DNA of 64,000 bases from positions 1-64,000 of the forward strand of contig UQXK01000001.1 in the NCBI GenBank assembly GCA_900544985.1, in the 5' to 3' direction. This document shows, piece after piece, positions 1 through 6,352 of this stretch. The stretch's first letter is position 1, and every line of letters starts with the position of its first letter. The notes beneath the pieces are model-generated. The model did not search any database. It saw only the letters and a program-made list of their open reading frames with translations, and was not told the DNA's origin. The DNA comes from an uncultured Eubacteriales bacterium (lineage in GTDB: Bacteria > Bacillota > Clostridia > Oscillospirales > CAG-272). The position numbers were made by a program, and so were the translations under genes.

Positions 1-186
1 TTAGCCGAAGCAGTCTCTGTATCTATTCGTTGGTATCAAAAAATCGAATCCGGCAGAAGATTTCCCGGTTCGGTTGTTTTGGTAAGACTTGTTTTGTTTC
101 TAAATATAGATTTAGAAGAACTGCGAGACGTTGCGGATTTAGTTGTTCCTGTACGCTCCTCTCAAAAGAATTTCGCGATTCGATAA
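1..186 (+). CDS. XRE-family HTH regulator, 3' end only
   Basis: The first 61 codons of the window are open and end in TAA. The translation carries the second half of a helix-turn-helix domain: an AVSVSIRWYQKIESGRR recognition-helix segment followed by a PGSVVLVRLVLFLNIDLEEL segment, the usual end of an XRE domain. The start lies outside the window. A hairpin terminator follows about 65 bp downstream. It could be host or prophage; the sequence does not decide. Confidence 0.7.
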   Translation, partial: LAEAVSVSIRWYQKIESGRRFPGSVVLVRLVLFLNIDLEELRDVADLVVPVRSSQKNFAIR

Positions 187-250
187 GATGATTATTGTAC
201 ATACTTTCATCACCTGCTGATACTCGTTTTTTAAATAGATGGTATAATAG

Positions 251-290
251 AAAGAACTCCCCAGATTTTAATACGGGGAGTTCTTTCTTA
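251..290 (+). terminator. Rho-independent terminator
   Basis: Perfect 12-bp stem AAAGAACTCCCC / GGGGAGTTCTTT (251-262 and 275-286) with a 12-nt loop. It ends transcription from the upstream XRE gene before the Abi gene. Confidence 0.75.
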
Positions 291-303
291 TTAGTTATGA
301 TAT
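291..303. other. Candidate attL core (13 bp)
   Basis: The 13-bp string TTAGTTATGATAT occurs here and again at 55668-55680, just past the integrase reading frame on the right. If it is the attachment core, the Abi gene belongs to the prophage. The match is short and AT-rich, so chance is not excluded. Confidence 0.2.
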
Positions 304-311
304 TTAAGATA

Positions 312-339
312 TTGATTTTTTCAATAATTGAGATATAAT
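312..339 (+). promoter_or_regulatory. Promoter of the Abi gene
   Basis: TTGATT at 312-317 and TATAAT at 334-339 with a 16-bp spacer, about 40 bp upstream of the Abi start. Confidence 0.45.
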
Positions 340-380
340 AAAACTAATATAATTTAAATTACATATTTCGAGGAAGTTTT

Positions 381-1364
381 ATGAGTTATAAAAGTACAGA
401 CGGATTGATGAGACATTTAAGATGCAATGGTATAAATATATCCGGAAGTACGCAAAAACGTCAATTGATGAATACTGGTTATTATCATGGTTATAAAGGA
501 TACCGATTTTTTAATACCGCAGACAATAAAATACCATTTATCAATTACGATGAAGTATACGCAACAATAAAATATGATTCACAACTCAAAGCGCTTTTTT
601 ACGAAAAAATAATGTTTATAGAAACAGCTGTAAAAAACATTGCACTCGAATGCATTCTCGAAGAAGCTCATTCCGAAAATATTCAAGATATGTACGATAG
701 AGTTGTGTGTGGATATCATAATTGTCCTCAGAATTCTGATAGCAATTTTAAAAAGAAAGCACAAGAAAAGAAATTGCATTTGCAAAATACAATTCAATCT
801 TATCTATCAAAAGCTTACAAAGAAGGCAACCCCAAAATAACACATTTTTACAATAATATGAGTTATAGCGGCGTGCCGTTATGGGCACTGTTTGAAATAT
901 TTACACTTGGTGATTTCGGATATCTATTGTCATGTCTTACTTATAAAACACGAGATGCAATATCTAAAAAGCTCGGCTTAAATGTAATTTCATCAGACAC
1001 TAATAGAGAACTGATTTATAAATATATTTATGCAATTAAAGATTTAAGAAACGCCATTGCCCATAACGCAGTTATCTTTGATACTCGTTTCAGAAAAATA
1101 GACCCCTCTCCTGCAATGAAATCTTGTTTAAAACAAGAATTTTCTTTGCCTTATGTGAATTTCAAAACATTAGGAGATTATCTTTTTTTAGTATGTTATT
1201 ATTTAAAAATGCTTAAAGTCTCTAAAACAGAAATAAAAGCTTTTATACGAGAATTTGAACATATCACTCAAAATTATCAAAAATCCGTAAATAATAATGT
1301 TTACTCCAAGGTCATTCATCCCGATCTTTTTTCGAGAATTCAAAGTGTAAAAAATTTAATTTAA
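381..1364 (+). CDS. Abi_2 (AbiF/AbiD-like) HEPN abortive-infection protein
   Basis: Protein of 327 residues of the Abi_2 type. The N-terminal region has the characteristic start (tandem KSTDGLMRHL, then GYYHGYKGYRFF) and a central PLWALFEIFTLGDFGYL segment. Near residues 223-228 lies RNAIAH, an R-x4-H HEPN motif expected to be the RNase active site. Family members block phage growth by cleaving RNA. The ATG follows AGGAAG by four bases. The gene has its own promoter and is followed within 20 bp by a second promoter and a short hairpin RNA unit, which may be its antitoxin. It may be a prophage-borne defence gene or a host gene at the insertion site. Confidence 0.75.
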   Translation: MSYKSTDGLMRHLRCNGINISGSTQKRQLMNTGYYHGYKGYRFFNTADNKIPFINYDEVYATIKYDSQLKALFYEKIMFIETAVKNIALECILEEAHSENIQDMYDRVVCGYHNCPQNSDSNFKKKAQEKKLHLQNTIQSYLSKAYKEGNPKITHFYNNMSYSGVPLWALFEIFTLGDFGYLLSCLTYKTRDAISKKLGLNVISSDTNRELIYKYIYAIKDLRNAIAHNAVIFDTRFRKIDPSPAMKSCLKQEFSLPYVNFKTLGDYLFLVCYYLKMLKVSKTEIKAFIREFEHITQNYQKSVNNNVYSKVIHPDLFSRIQSVKNLI

Positions 1365-1381
1365 AAATTTACATTTTGGAC

Positions 1382-1410
1382 TTGCATTATTTTCGCAGTT
1401 ATTGTATAAT
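1382..1410 (+). promoter_or_regulatory. Strong promoter downstream of the Abi gene
   Basis: TTGCAT at 1382-1387, TATAAT at 1405-1410, 17-bp spacer. No reading frame longer than a few codons begins before the terminator at 1452-1480, so it appears to drive a very short RNA. Confidence 0.6.
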
Positions 1411-1416
1411 ATAATT

Positions 1417-1480
1417 ACTAATTGGGGTATACGTTTTCGGATGTATACTTGAAAGAGCCGAAGAAATTCGGCTCTTTTTT
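1417..1480 (+). ncRNA. Candidate small RNA paired with the Abi/HEPN gene
   Basis: From the predicted start (~1417) to the terminator T-run is about 64 nt. It holds two hairpins: GTATAC (1427-1432) pairing with GTATAC (1443-1448), and an 11-bp terminator stem. The loop of the first (UUUUCGG, 1434-1440) can also pair with 1458-1464, the 5' arm of the terminator, so two exclusive folds are possible. No coding capacity. Role as RNA antitoxin is inference from position. Confidence 0.4.
1452..1480. terminator. Bidirectional terminator
   Basis: Stem AAAGAGCCGAA / TTCGGCTCTTT (1452-1462, 1467-1477) with a T-run on the plus strand. It also follows directly the stop codon of the minus-strand gene ending at 1480. 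Confidence 0.8.
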
Positions 1481-1677
1481 CATTCACGCTCTGTTTCACA
1501 ATATGAAGCGATAAATTTTTTGATTTCCGTCGTCGGTGTTGTTCCGTTCTTTTCACATACACGTTTGAAATCTTCCAACACGTTCGGACGAAGGTCGAGA
1601 GAAAAACGCACGTAGTTTGTGCGAAGATGTTTTTTCTGTGCTGTGTAATCTTTTTTCGGTTTTACTTCATTTTCCAT
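1480..1677 (-). CDS. Small ribbon-helix-helix-like protein
   Basis: 65 residues. Residues ~20-60 (YVRFSLDLRPNVLEDFKRVC, then EKNGTTPTTEIKKFI) have the beta strand-helix-helix layout of Arc/CopG DNA-binding proteins. The ATG at 1677 is chosen because GGAGG lies 6 bases upstream; longer in-frame starts lack one. Last gene of a three-gene minus-strand mini-operon. Likely a small regulator or orphan antitoxin. Confidence 0.6.
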   Translation of the reverse strand: MENEVKPKKDYTAQKKHLRTNYVRFSLDLRPNVLEDFKRVCEKNGTTPTTEIKKFIASYCETERE

Positions 1678-1688
1678 AAAAGCCTCCG

Positions 1689-1856
1689 TTAAAACATTTT
1701 TTCTTTTTCTATAAACTCTTTCAGCTCTTTTTCCGTATGGCACATATTTTTGTCTATCTTGTAATTAACTTTTAAACCATCTTTTTCCCATGAAACCGAC
1801 CATGTTGTTTTGCATTCTCTTACATCATATTTTTTATCGTTTTTTTCAATCACCAT
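1689..1856 (-). CDS. Small hypothetical protein (55 aa)
   Basis: Starts MVIEKNDKKYDVRE and ends EFIEKEKMF, with a good GGAGG site (CGGAGGTATAAAA before ATG). Its stop lies within the ribosome site of the next gene, which suggests translational coupling. Charged and soluble; no recognisable domain. Confidence 0.6.
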   Translation of the reverse strand: MVIEKNDKKYDVRECKTTWSVSWEKDGLKVNYKIDKNMCHTEKELKEFIEKEKMF

Positions 1857-1878
1857 TTTTATACCTCCGTTTAAATAA

Positions 1879-1907
1879 TTGACAAATTTATTTTTATAAA
1901 GTATAAT
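1879..1907 (+). promoter_or_regulatory. Plus-strand promoter facing the 43-aa gene (antisense)
   Basis: TTGACA at 1879-1884 and TATAAT at 1902-1907 with a 17-bp spacer: consensus on both boxes. The predicted transcript begins near 1914 with hairpin GGGGC-TTTC-GCCCC (1920-1935 region) and runs antisense through the gene at 1952-2083. Confidence 0.55.
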
Positions 1908-1951
1908 AGGACTTACGGGAGGGGCTTTCGCCCCATCCCTGCCTTGAAAGC

Positions 1952-2083
1952 TTACTTGCTTTCTTTGGTTGCCTTGCTCGGCTTCGGCTTTTGCATTGTT
2001 ATTGTAACTGTAACTCGCTTAACTGTTTCGTTACTTTCAACTGCTTTTGCCAAGTCTCGCAGGGCTTTTTCTATATTTTCCAT
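1952..2083 (-). CDS. Small hypothetical protein (43 aa)
   Basis: Starts MENIEKALRDLAKAVESNE and ends in a Lys-rich tail (KPKPSKATKESK). The start at 2083 is preceded by AAAGGAG and GAGGGGA; the earlier in-frame ATG sits directly against the Shine-Dalgarno sequence and is unlikely. It is the first gene after the consensus promoter at 2108-2136. No family recognised. Confidence 0.5.
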   Translation of the reverse strand: MENIEKALRDLAKAVESNETVKRVTVTITMQKPKPSKATKESK

Positions 2084-2107
2084 TCCCCTCATCTCCTTTC
2101 TGTATAT

Positions 2108-2136
2108 ATTATACCATATACGGGCGTATATGTCAA
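2108..2136 (-). promoter_or_regulatory. Promoter of the minus-strand mini-operon
   Basis: Reverse strand TTGACA (2131-2136), 17-bp spacer, TATAAT (2108-2113); reads into the genes at 2083, 1856 and 1677. Confidence 0.65.
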
Positions 2137-2166
2137 TAGTTTTTTGAAAAATTTTCAAAAAAACAA

Positions 2167-2210
2167 CAAAAAAACTGCCTTTAAATTCCATATGGAAAAT
2201 AAGGGCAGGT
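2167..2210 (-). terminator. Terminator of the small HTH gene
   Basis: On the minus strand CTGCC ... TTCCATATGGAA ... GGCAG followed by seven T. Directly downstream of the gene ending at 2226. Confidence 0.6.
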
Positions 2211-2225
2211 TATATTATTTTTAAT

Positions 2226-2471
2226 TTATTTTTCTTCCAGTTCGGAAATATTACATACTCCGCCTATTACAGTTTCCCCATTATCATCGATAAAGGCGGA
2301 AACATAGCGCAATCCCAACGCGTCGGCAATTTTTATTAAATCCTGTTGCGTAAAATTCTTCTGCAAAAAGCTATTGAATGCCTGCGGGGATAGATTGAAT
2401 TTTTCCGCGACTGCGGCAGCTGTTGTATTTTGGTCATTTATTGCATTTTTTATTTTTTTTCGAGTTATCAT
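2226..2471 (-). CDS. Small helix-turn-helix protein
   Basis: 81 residues. The first 55 (KIKNAINDQNTTAAAVAEKF, then NLSPQAFNSFLQKN and LIKIADALGLRY) read as an XRE-like helix-turn-helix in which AAAVAEKFNLSPQAFNSFL is the helix-turn-helix unit. The C-terminal part (SAFIDDNGETVIG) is a short beta tail. GAGGGA lies 6 bases upstream of ATG. Its promoter faces a plus-strand promoter 110 bp away, with AT-rich palindromes between, so it probably represses itself and the neighbouring plus-strand genes. Confidence 0.7.
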   Translation of the reverse strand: MITRKKIKNAINDQNTTAAAVAEKFNLSPQAFNSFLQKNFTQQDLIKIADALGLRYVSAFIDDNGETVIGGVCNISELEEK

Positions 2472-2501
2472 TATATTCCCTCTTTATATCACTTTTTTAT
2501 A

Positions 2502-2530
2502 ATTATAAAGCTTATTTTGTTTTTTGTCAA
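2502..2530 (-). promoter_or_regulatory. Promoter of HTH gene with palindromic operator
   Basis: Reverse strand TTGACA (2525-2530), 17 bp, TATAAT (2502-2507). A perfect 14-bp palindrome TTTATAATTATAAA (2496-2509) covers the -10 box; related AT-rich half sites lie at about 2541-2555 and 2571-2586. Confidence 0.65.
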
Positions 2531-2614
2531 GTTTATTTTTTTATAACTATAATTAAAAAATTTAATTATAAAGAAAAAAACTTTATAAATTCTGAATTTT
2601 TTATCAAAAATATC

Positions 2615-2643
2615 TTGACAAATAAAGAAAAATCATTTATAAT
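2615..2643 (+). promoter_or_regulatory. Plus-strand promoter
   Basis: TTGACA 2615-2620, TATAAT 2638-2643, 17-bp spacer. Drives the 37-aa gene at 2692 and probably the gene at 2945. Confidence 0.7.
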
Positions 2644-2691
2644 ATAAATGTAAGGCAAAGGTAAAACCTTTTCGGGAAAGGAAGTGAGGTA

Positions 2692-2805
2692 ATGGAAGAA
2701 ATGAACGTAACACAAGCATTGCTGAAAGCAATACTTGAACTCATTGAAAAATGCGAAACGCTTGAAGAACTTCGTGAAAGCGTCAAACGAATAATGAATG
2801 AGTAA
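2692..2805 (+). CDS. Small hypothetical protein (37 aa)
   Basis: Encodes a short amphipathic helix-rich peptide (MEEMNVTQALLKAILELIEK, ending SVKRIMNE). A GGAAGTGAGG ribosome site precedes the ATG by two bases to the last G. First gene after the plus-strand promoter. No family recognised. Confidence 0.5.
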   Translation: MEEMNVTQALLKAILELIEKCETLEELRESVKRIMNE

Positions 2806-2814
2806 ATAAAAAGA

Positions 2815-2888
2815 GCGGAGCCCCTACAAAAGCCTCCGCCCAAGCACCACCCACAAAGGTGAGTCGGGAGCCTTACCCCGACCACCTT
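2815..2888 (+). other. Structured RNA region between two small genes
   Basis: Two stems: GCGGAG/CTCCGC (2815-2820, 2834-2839) and a stronger hairpin AAGGTG-A-GTCGGG (2856-2868) pairing with CCCGAC-CACCTT (2877-2888), loop AGCCTTAC, one bulged A. No T-run follows, so it is not a simple terminator. It lies in the leader of the gene at 2945. Confidence 0.5.
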
Positions 2889-2944
2889 GATTATATCACA
2901 GTAAGGCAAAAAAATCAACAGATATATTGAAGGAGATAAACATT

Positions 2945-3322
2945 ATGCCGAAATTTTCAAGAACATATCAACCCAACAATCGCTGTGGAGGTCGCAAACC
3001 GTCTGCGGAAACAATAGCAAAAAGACAAGCAGAGGAAGAAAGAAAGCTGACAGAAAAGAAAAAAGCTTTTGAAAACTTCTTGAAAGCCGAAAAGGGATTT
3101 TTTAACGGTTTTGAATTTTGTGAGCTTTTTCATAACAATTTCGACAAAGCCAATGCTTTGGAATGTATCTATGCCGACGACGGTGCAGACGCGGTGACAA
3201 GCACAGGTGCTGTATATCATGTAGGGGAAGACGGCTTGCGATGCTATATAATGACGGAGGAATCCCGTCTTGGCAACGCAACAAAGTTTGTATCATTCAA
3301 TAGAAGCATTTACATCTTTTAA
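2945..3322 (+). CDS. Hypothetical prophage protein, basic N-terminus
   Basis: 125 residues. The first 45 are basic (PKFSRTYQPNNRCGGRKPSA, then a KR/E-rich coiled segment), followed by a compact acidic domain. The start at 2945 is chosen because AAGGAG lies 9 bases upstream; an earlier in-frame ATG has no such site. No family recognised. Ends at a shared bidirectional terminator. Confidence 0.55.
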   Translation: MPKFSRTYQPNNRCGGRKPSAETIAKRQAEEERKLTEKKKAFENFLKAEKGFFNGFEFCELFHNNFDKANALECIYADDGADAVTSTGAVYHVGEDGLRCYIMTEESRLGNATKFVSFNRSIYIF

Positions 3323-3330
3323 AAAAGAGA

Positions 3331-3357
3331 AAAAGAGCGGAAAAACCGCTCTTTTTT
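3331..3357. terminator. Bidirectional terminator between convergent genes
   Basis: Stem AAAAGAGCGG / CCGCTCTTTT (3331-3340, 3346-3355) with A- and T-tracts on both sides. Confidence 0.85.
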
Positions 3358-3365
3358 ATATATCT

Positions 3366-3836
3366 TTATAAATCTTCTGAACATATTTCCCGTGCTCGTT
3401 TGTCTATGCGGTTCCAAAGATCCGTGCCGAAATTCTCTTCAAGCGTCGGACGAACGCCAAAGATTTTGCTCATGACCGCGACAGCCCATCCCCACGCATC
3501 AACCTCCGCAGGTTGCGCGTTATATTCAAAAACGCTCAAACCATTCGATTGCTTATAGTGCTCAAACATTTCACGTCCGTTTGTCGCTTGCCAAACGTGA
3601 CGGCATTCGTGCGACAATACCATCCACAAAAAGAGTTCACTTGTTTTACTTTCGGCGAAAGTTCTGTTTATCAAAAGCTCTTTTCCGTCTTTCGATACAG
3701 CGCTTTGAATTGTAGGCGCAGCAAAATCTGACGGTTCGGCAATCCTTACGTTCGGAACGGGAACGGAGAGTGCCTGACAGTTGGCATGTATGATTTTGTG
3801 TGCTTCTTTTATAAAGTCATTCATCATCTTTTTCAT
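3366..3836 (-). CDS. Zincin-like HExxH phage protein
   Basis: 156 residues. LSHECRHVWQ (around residues 77-86) is an HExxH metallopeptidase helix; QPAEVDAWGWA further on supplies a plausible third ligand (Glu). No signal peptide or membrane segment. Own promoter (3853-3881), so it is expressed apart from the late operon. The family is unknown to me; it resembles SprT/DUF-type zincins. An ATG nine bases further in (3827) is an equally possible start given AAAGGA. It could be a lysis or host-modifying enzyme, but that is not shown. Confidence 0.6.
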   Translation of the reverse strand: MKKMMNDFIKEAHKIIHANCQALSVPVPNVRIAEPSDFAAPTIQSAVSKDGKELLINRTFAESKTSELFLWMVLSHECRHVWQATNGREMFEHYKQSNGLSVFEYNAQPAEVDAWGWAVAVMSKIFGVRPTLEENFGTDLWNRIDKRAREICSEDL

Positions 3837-3852
3837 CTTCCTTTATTCTACA

Positions 3853-3881
3853 ATTATATAAAAAGAAGATGTCTTTGTCAA
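3853..3881 (-). promoter_or_regulatory. Promoter of the zincin-like gene
   Basis: Reverse strand TTGACA (3876-3881), 17 bp, TATAAT (3853-3858). Confidence 0.65.
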
Positions 3882-3924
3882 GTTCACAAAATGCTTCTCT
3901 AAATTCAAGTTTTTCTTTAAATAA

Positions 3925-3971
3925 CAAAAAACCTGCCTTTATTCTCTTTACGAAAATAAAGGCAGGTTTAT
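3925..3971 (-). terminator. Terminator of the late operon
   Basis: AAACCTGCCTTTATT / AATAAAGGCAGGTTT hairpin; on the minus strand a run of six T follows. Placed 10 bp after the holin stop. Confidence 0.8.
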
Positions 3972-3981
3972 TTTTTACATA

Positions 3982-4308
3982 TCATTTCGCGATAAATTTT
4001 TTTATTAAGTTTGCAATAGCTACTATTATATTCACTATTTTAGTGAGCTGTTCTTGCGTGAAATTCACGCCGTTTTGCTCGCAATAATCGAGTGCCGTAT
4101 TAACAACATATTGAAGCTTCTCTTTGCCTTTTCCCGCGCCTAAATCCGTTTCCGCATCTGCGATAGCGTCGATTATGAGCTTTATAAAATCGGGATTTTT
4201 TATTATCGGTTTTAGTGTTTTCACAAGTCTTATGATTATGTATATTAGAGCTATGACCAAAACCAAGAGCTGTACTGCGGAAATAACTGTTAAAGCAATA
4301 TTATTCAT
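3982..4308 (-). CDS. Phage holin, LLH-like
   Basis: 108 residues. One strong N-terminal membrane helix (TVISAVQLLVLVIALIYIII), then an amphipathic charged middle and a KIVNIIVAIANLIKKFI helix at the end, the layout of Firmicutes LLH-type holins. Holins form pores in the cell membrane at the end of the lytic cycle. Last gene of the late operon, beside another small membrane protein. Confidence 0.7.
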   Translation of the reverse strand: MNNIALTVISAVQLLVLVIALIYIIIRLVKTLKPIIKNPDFIKLIIDAIADAETDLGAGKGKEKLQYVVNTALDYCEQNGVNFTQEQLTKIVNIIVAIANLIKKFIAK

Positions 4309-4324
4309 CCTTTATTCTCCTTTA

Positions 4325-4672
4325 TTATCTATTTTCAAGTGTATCTATCCTGTGATGAGCAGATTTGACGCTCGCTTCTATCGAAGCTATCTGCTTCGGC
4401 AGTTCCGAAAGCTGCGAATCCTTGACCGTCTGTTCGAGCTTTGAAAGTCGTACATTCTGTCCGTCGAGCTTTTCGGATATAATGTGACTTTCCTGAATGA
4501 GATTTTCGTTTTGCATTTTTATCACATCGAGTCTTGCGTGTATGAGTGCTTCTTCTGCGCCCTCTTCGCGCTCTTTCTGTTTGCGAGCGGCGAAAAAAGA
4601 AACAAGAGCCGTTAAACCAGTGGCGGCTGTTACGCATGAAATTGCAAGGGTTATAATCTGCCATGTTGTCAT
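4325..4672 (-). CDS. Membrane-anchored coiled-coil phage protein (XhlA-like)
   Basis: 115 residues: membrane helix at ~5-27 (TLAISCVTAATGLTALVSFF) then a long heptad-like coiled coil to the C-terminus (LSKLEQTVKDSQLSELPKQI). Position beside the holin and shape suggest a lysis accessory protein, though the N-terminal anchor is the reverse of classical XhlA. Overlaps the upstream gene by 4 bp. Confidence 0.5.
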   Translation of the reverse strand: MTTWQIITLAISCVTAATGLTALVSFFAARKQKEREEGAEEALIHARLDVIKMQNENLIQESHIISEKLDGQNVRLSKLEQTVKDSQLSELPKQIASIEASVKSAHHRIDTLENR

Positions 4673-5088
4673 GTCTTTTTCCCCTTTTCAACCATTTTTT
4701 CGCCGAGTGCGGTTGCTTGTCCCTCAAACCAGATAGAGTCATATGGTTTCAGTTTCTTTTCCGGATTTATCTTCTTAACTATATTTCTGTAATGATATCT
4801 CAGAAAACTCCAAATGAATATGACCGTGAAGAAAACTCCGTAATAACAGTTTTGGTAGCCATGTCCAAGTTCGTGATTGAGAATATGAGTAGACGGGTTT
4901 TTGTTTACGATAAATACCCAGCCGAGTTCAAGACCTCCCCAATCTTCGCCAACTTCGAAATACAGGCAGTTGTTGTATCTCTGCGGTTTAAATCCTGCGA
5001 TCGTCAGAATTACATAAGCGATACAGCCCAAAAATGAAAGGATTATTCCCCATGTAAAGGAAAGTATCAAAAAAGTTCTGCGTTTCAT
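4669..5088 (-). CDS. Integral membrane HExxH protein
   Basis: 139 residues. A membrane helix at the N-terminus, NHELGHGYQN at ~71-80 (HExxH), and a second hydrophobic segment GVFFTVIFIWSFL. The arrangement recalls membrane zinc metalloproteases, and such genes are seen beside phage holins. It directly follows the GNAT gene. With no cell-wall hydrolase in the lysis cassette, it is a candidate for an unusual lysis function; this is inference. Confidence 0.5.
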   Translation of the reverse strand: MKRRTFLILSFTWGIILSFLGCIAYVILTIAGFKPQRYNNCLYFEVGEDWGGLELGWVFIVNKNPSTHILNHELGHGYQNCYYGVFFTVIFIWSFLRYHYRNIVKKINPEKKLKPYDSIWFEGQATALGEKMVEKGKKT

Positions 5089-5574
5089 TCATATTTCACC
5101 TCCGTTTTTAATGTACAAAGTCGTAAATGCGTTTAAATGAACGCCCGGAATAAATCCGAGCTTTTTTGCAAGAGCTATGCTCTTTTTGTTTGTGTTTTCT
5201 ATCATAAGGCTTGCCGTTTTTAGTCCTAAATGTTCGATAAGAGCGCTAAGCGCTTCCGAAGCAAATCCGCGGCGGCGAAAAGACGGCGATGTGCAATAGC
5301 TGAGCAGATTTTCGCTTTTGCTTTCCCGAAGACTTATAAGGCATACGGGAACGCCGTCGTATAGCGCCGTAAAATCCCACCTTGTTTTTTTGCGTTCGTG
5401 AAGATACATTTCAAAATCCTCTTTTGAGGAAAAACGCGGCAAACGCCAGAATTTTCTGAAATCTTCATCGAAAGTCCATTTATACATCTTCTCGCAGTCG
5501 CCCTTTATATCGGTAGCCCGTATAAATAGCCGAGATGTTTCAAACGCCGTCTTTTCGTATTCACTCCACGTCAT
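5089..5574 (-). CDS. GNAT-family N-acetyltransferase
   Basis: 161 residues. RLFIRATDIKGDCEKMYKWT at the start and SPSFRRRGFASEALSALIEH (acetyl-CoA loop, RRRGFASEA as R/Q-x-x-G-x-G/A) followed by MIENTNKKSIALAKKLGFIPG are textbook GNAT features. The ATG at 5574 overlaps the upstream gene by 14 bp. A tail-end phage accessory enzyme; the substrate cannot be told. Confidence 0.75.
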   Translation of the reverse strand: MTWSEYEKTAFETSRLFIRATDIKGDCEKMYKWTFDEDFRKFWRLPRFSSKEDFEMYLHERKKTRWDFTALYDGVPVCLISLRESKSENLLSYCTSPSFRRRGFASEALSALIEHLGLKTASLMIENTNKKSIALAKKLGFIPGVHLNAFTTLYIKNGGEI

Positions 5575-5995
5575 AGACTTCTGCACGTGCTGTCGCTTTG
5601 CACTCTTCCACATAGGAGTTGTATATGTCAAAAGCCTGCTTATGAGTTTCGCCGTATGCGAGATATTCGCGCATTATCTTGTTCTCATCATCTGCGGTAT
5701 ACTTTTTCCGAATATACGAAACCGAAAGCTTGTCGTATATTCTCTCTTTTTCTTCGTCCGTAAACGGCGTAAAAGTCCATTTCTTTATTATCTGTGTGTC
5801 GTTTTCTTCAAACGACATTATGTATTTACCCCCATACGTATCTTCGGGTTTTACGTTGTCTATTATCTCCTTTTCGCCCGCCGAAAGCATTATTTCGGCA
5901 GACGGTAGAAAATAGTCGGTGTTCCCGATGCGCACGGGATATTTTGCGTAAACGAGCTTGTCCCCGTTCGCGTTTAAATGTCCGTATTTCATCAT
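5561..5995 (-). CDS. Hypothetical protein in tail-fibre module
   Basis: 144 residues, mostly soluble; N-terminal GHLNANGDKLVYAKYPVRIG looks like a beta-rich fibre-associated domain, C-terminal part is helical (MREYLAYGETHKQAFDIYNS). Starts ATGATG overlapping the upstream stop. Position between fibre genes suggests a tail-fibre assembly or fibre-tip protein. No family recognised. Confidence 0.5.
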   Translation of the reverse strand: MMKYGHLNANGDKLVYAKYPVRIGNTDYFLPSAEIMLSAGEKEIIDNVKPEDTYGGKYIMSFEENDTQIIKKWTFTPFTDEEKERIYDKLSVSYIRKKYTADDENKIMREYLAYGETHKQAFDIYNSYVEECKATARAEVYDVE

Positions 5996-6342
5996 TTTAT
6001 AATTTCTCCGTTCTGGCTTGTGTATAAAACTATCGTTGCTCCCGTAAAAGGTGGCGGAAATCCCATGTCCATGTCAAAGTCTGCCCCGTTTATTGTTATA
6101 GAGTGAACATAAGGGAAAATAGGATAATAGCCTCCTATCCACTCACCGCCTTGATAAACGTCACAGCCCATTTGTACAAACCCCGTTAGCGTAGTCGTAA
6201 TTGTGACCTCGACATTCGGGTCTGGAACTTTAACCGCGTCGCTGTTTAAAAGCTCCCCCGTGTTGACGTCATATTCGTAAAAAACAATATCCGTTGCCGA
6301 TGTTCTTTTTAAAGAGGAAAATCTCCTTCTTGAATCTATCAT
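5992..6342 (-). CDS. Tail-fibre module protein
   Basis: 116 residues; Gly/Pro/Thr-rich beta protein (VEVTITTTLTGFVQMGCDVY; NGADFDMDMGFPPPFTGATI). ATG at 6342 follows GGAGG by five bases. Ends ATGA-overlapping the next gene. Probably a fibre-tip or receptor-contact protein by position. Confidence 0.5.
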   Translation of the reverse strand: MIDSRRRFSSLKRTSATDIVFYEYDVNTGELLNSDAVKVPDPNVEVTITTTLTGFVQMGCDVYQGGEWIGGYYPIFPYVHSITINGADFDMDMGFPPPFTGATIVLYTSQNGEIIK

Positions 6343-6352
6343 AAAACCTCCG

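Noticed and set aside
1417..1480. Simple terminator/attenuator for the Abi gene only
   Set aside because: A consensus promoter lies after the Abi stop, so the unit can be transcribed on its own; the terminator role may still apply as well.
1944..2147. Hydrophobic 67-residue plus-strand frame (possible type I toxin)
   Set aside because: TTG start without ribosome site; the minus-strand 43-residue frame has promoter and Shine-Dalgarno sequence. Kept only as an antisense RNA idea.
4335..4742. 135-codon frame overlapping the coiled-coil membrane protein
   Set aside because: Arg/His-rich composition of a wrong frame; the 115-residue protein in the other frame has a membrane helix, coiled coil and operon spacing.
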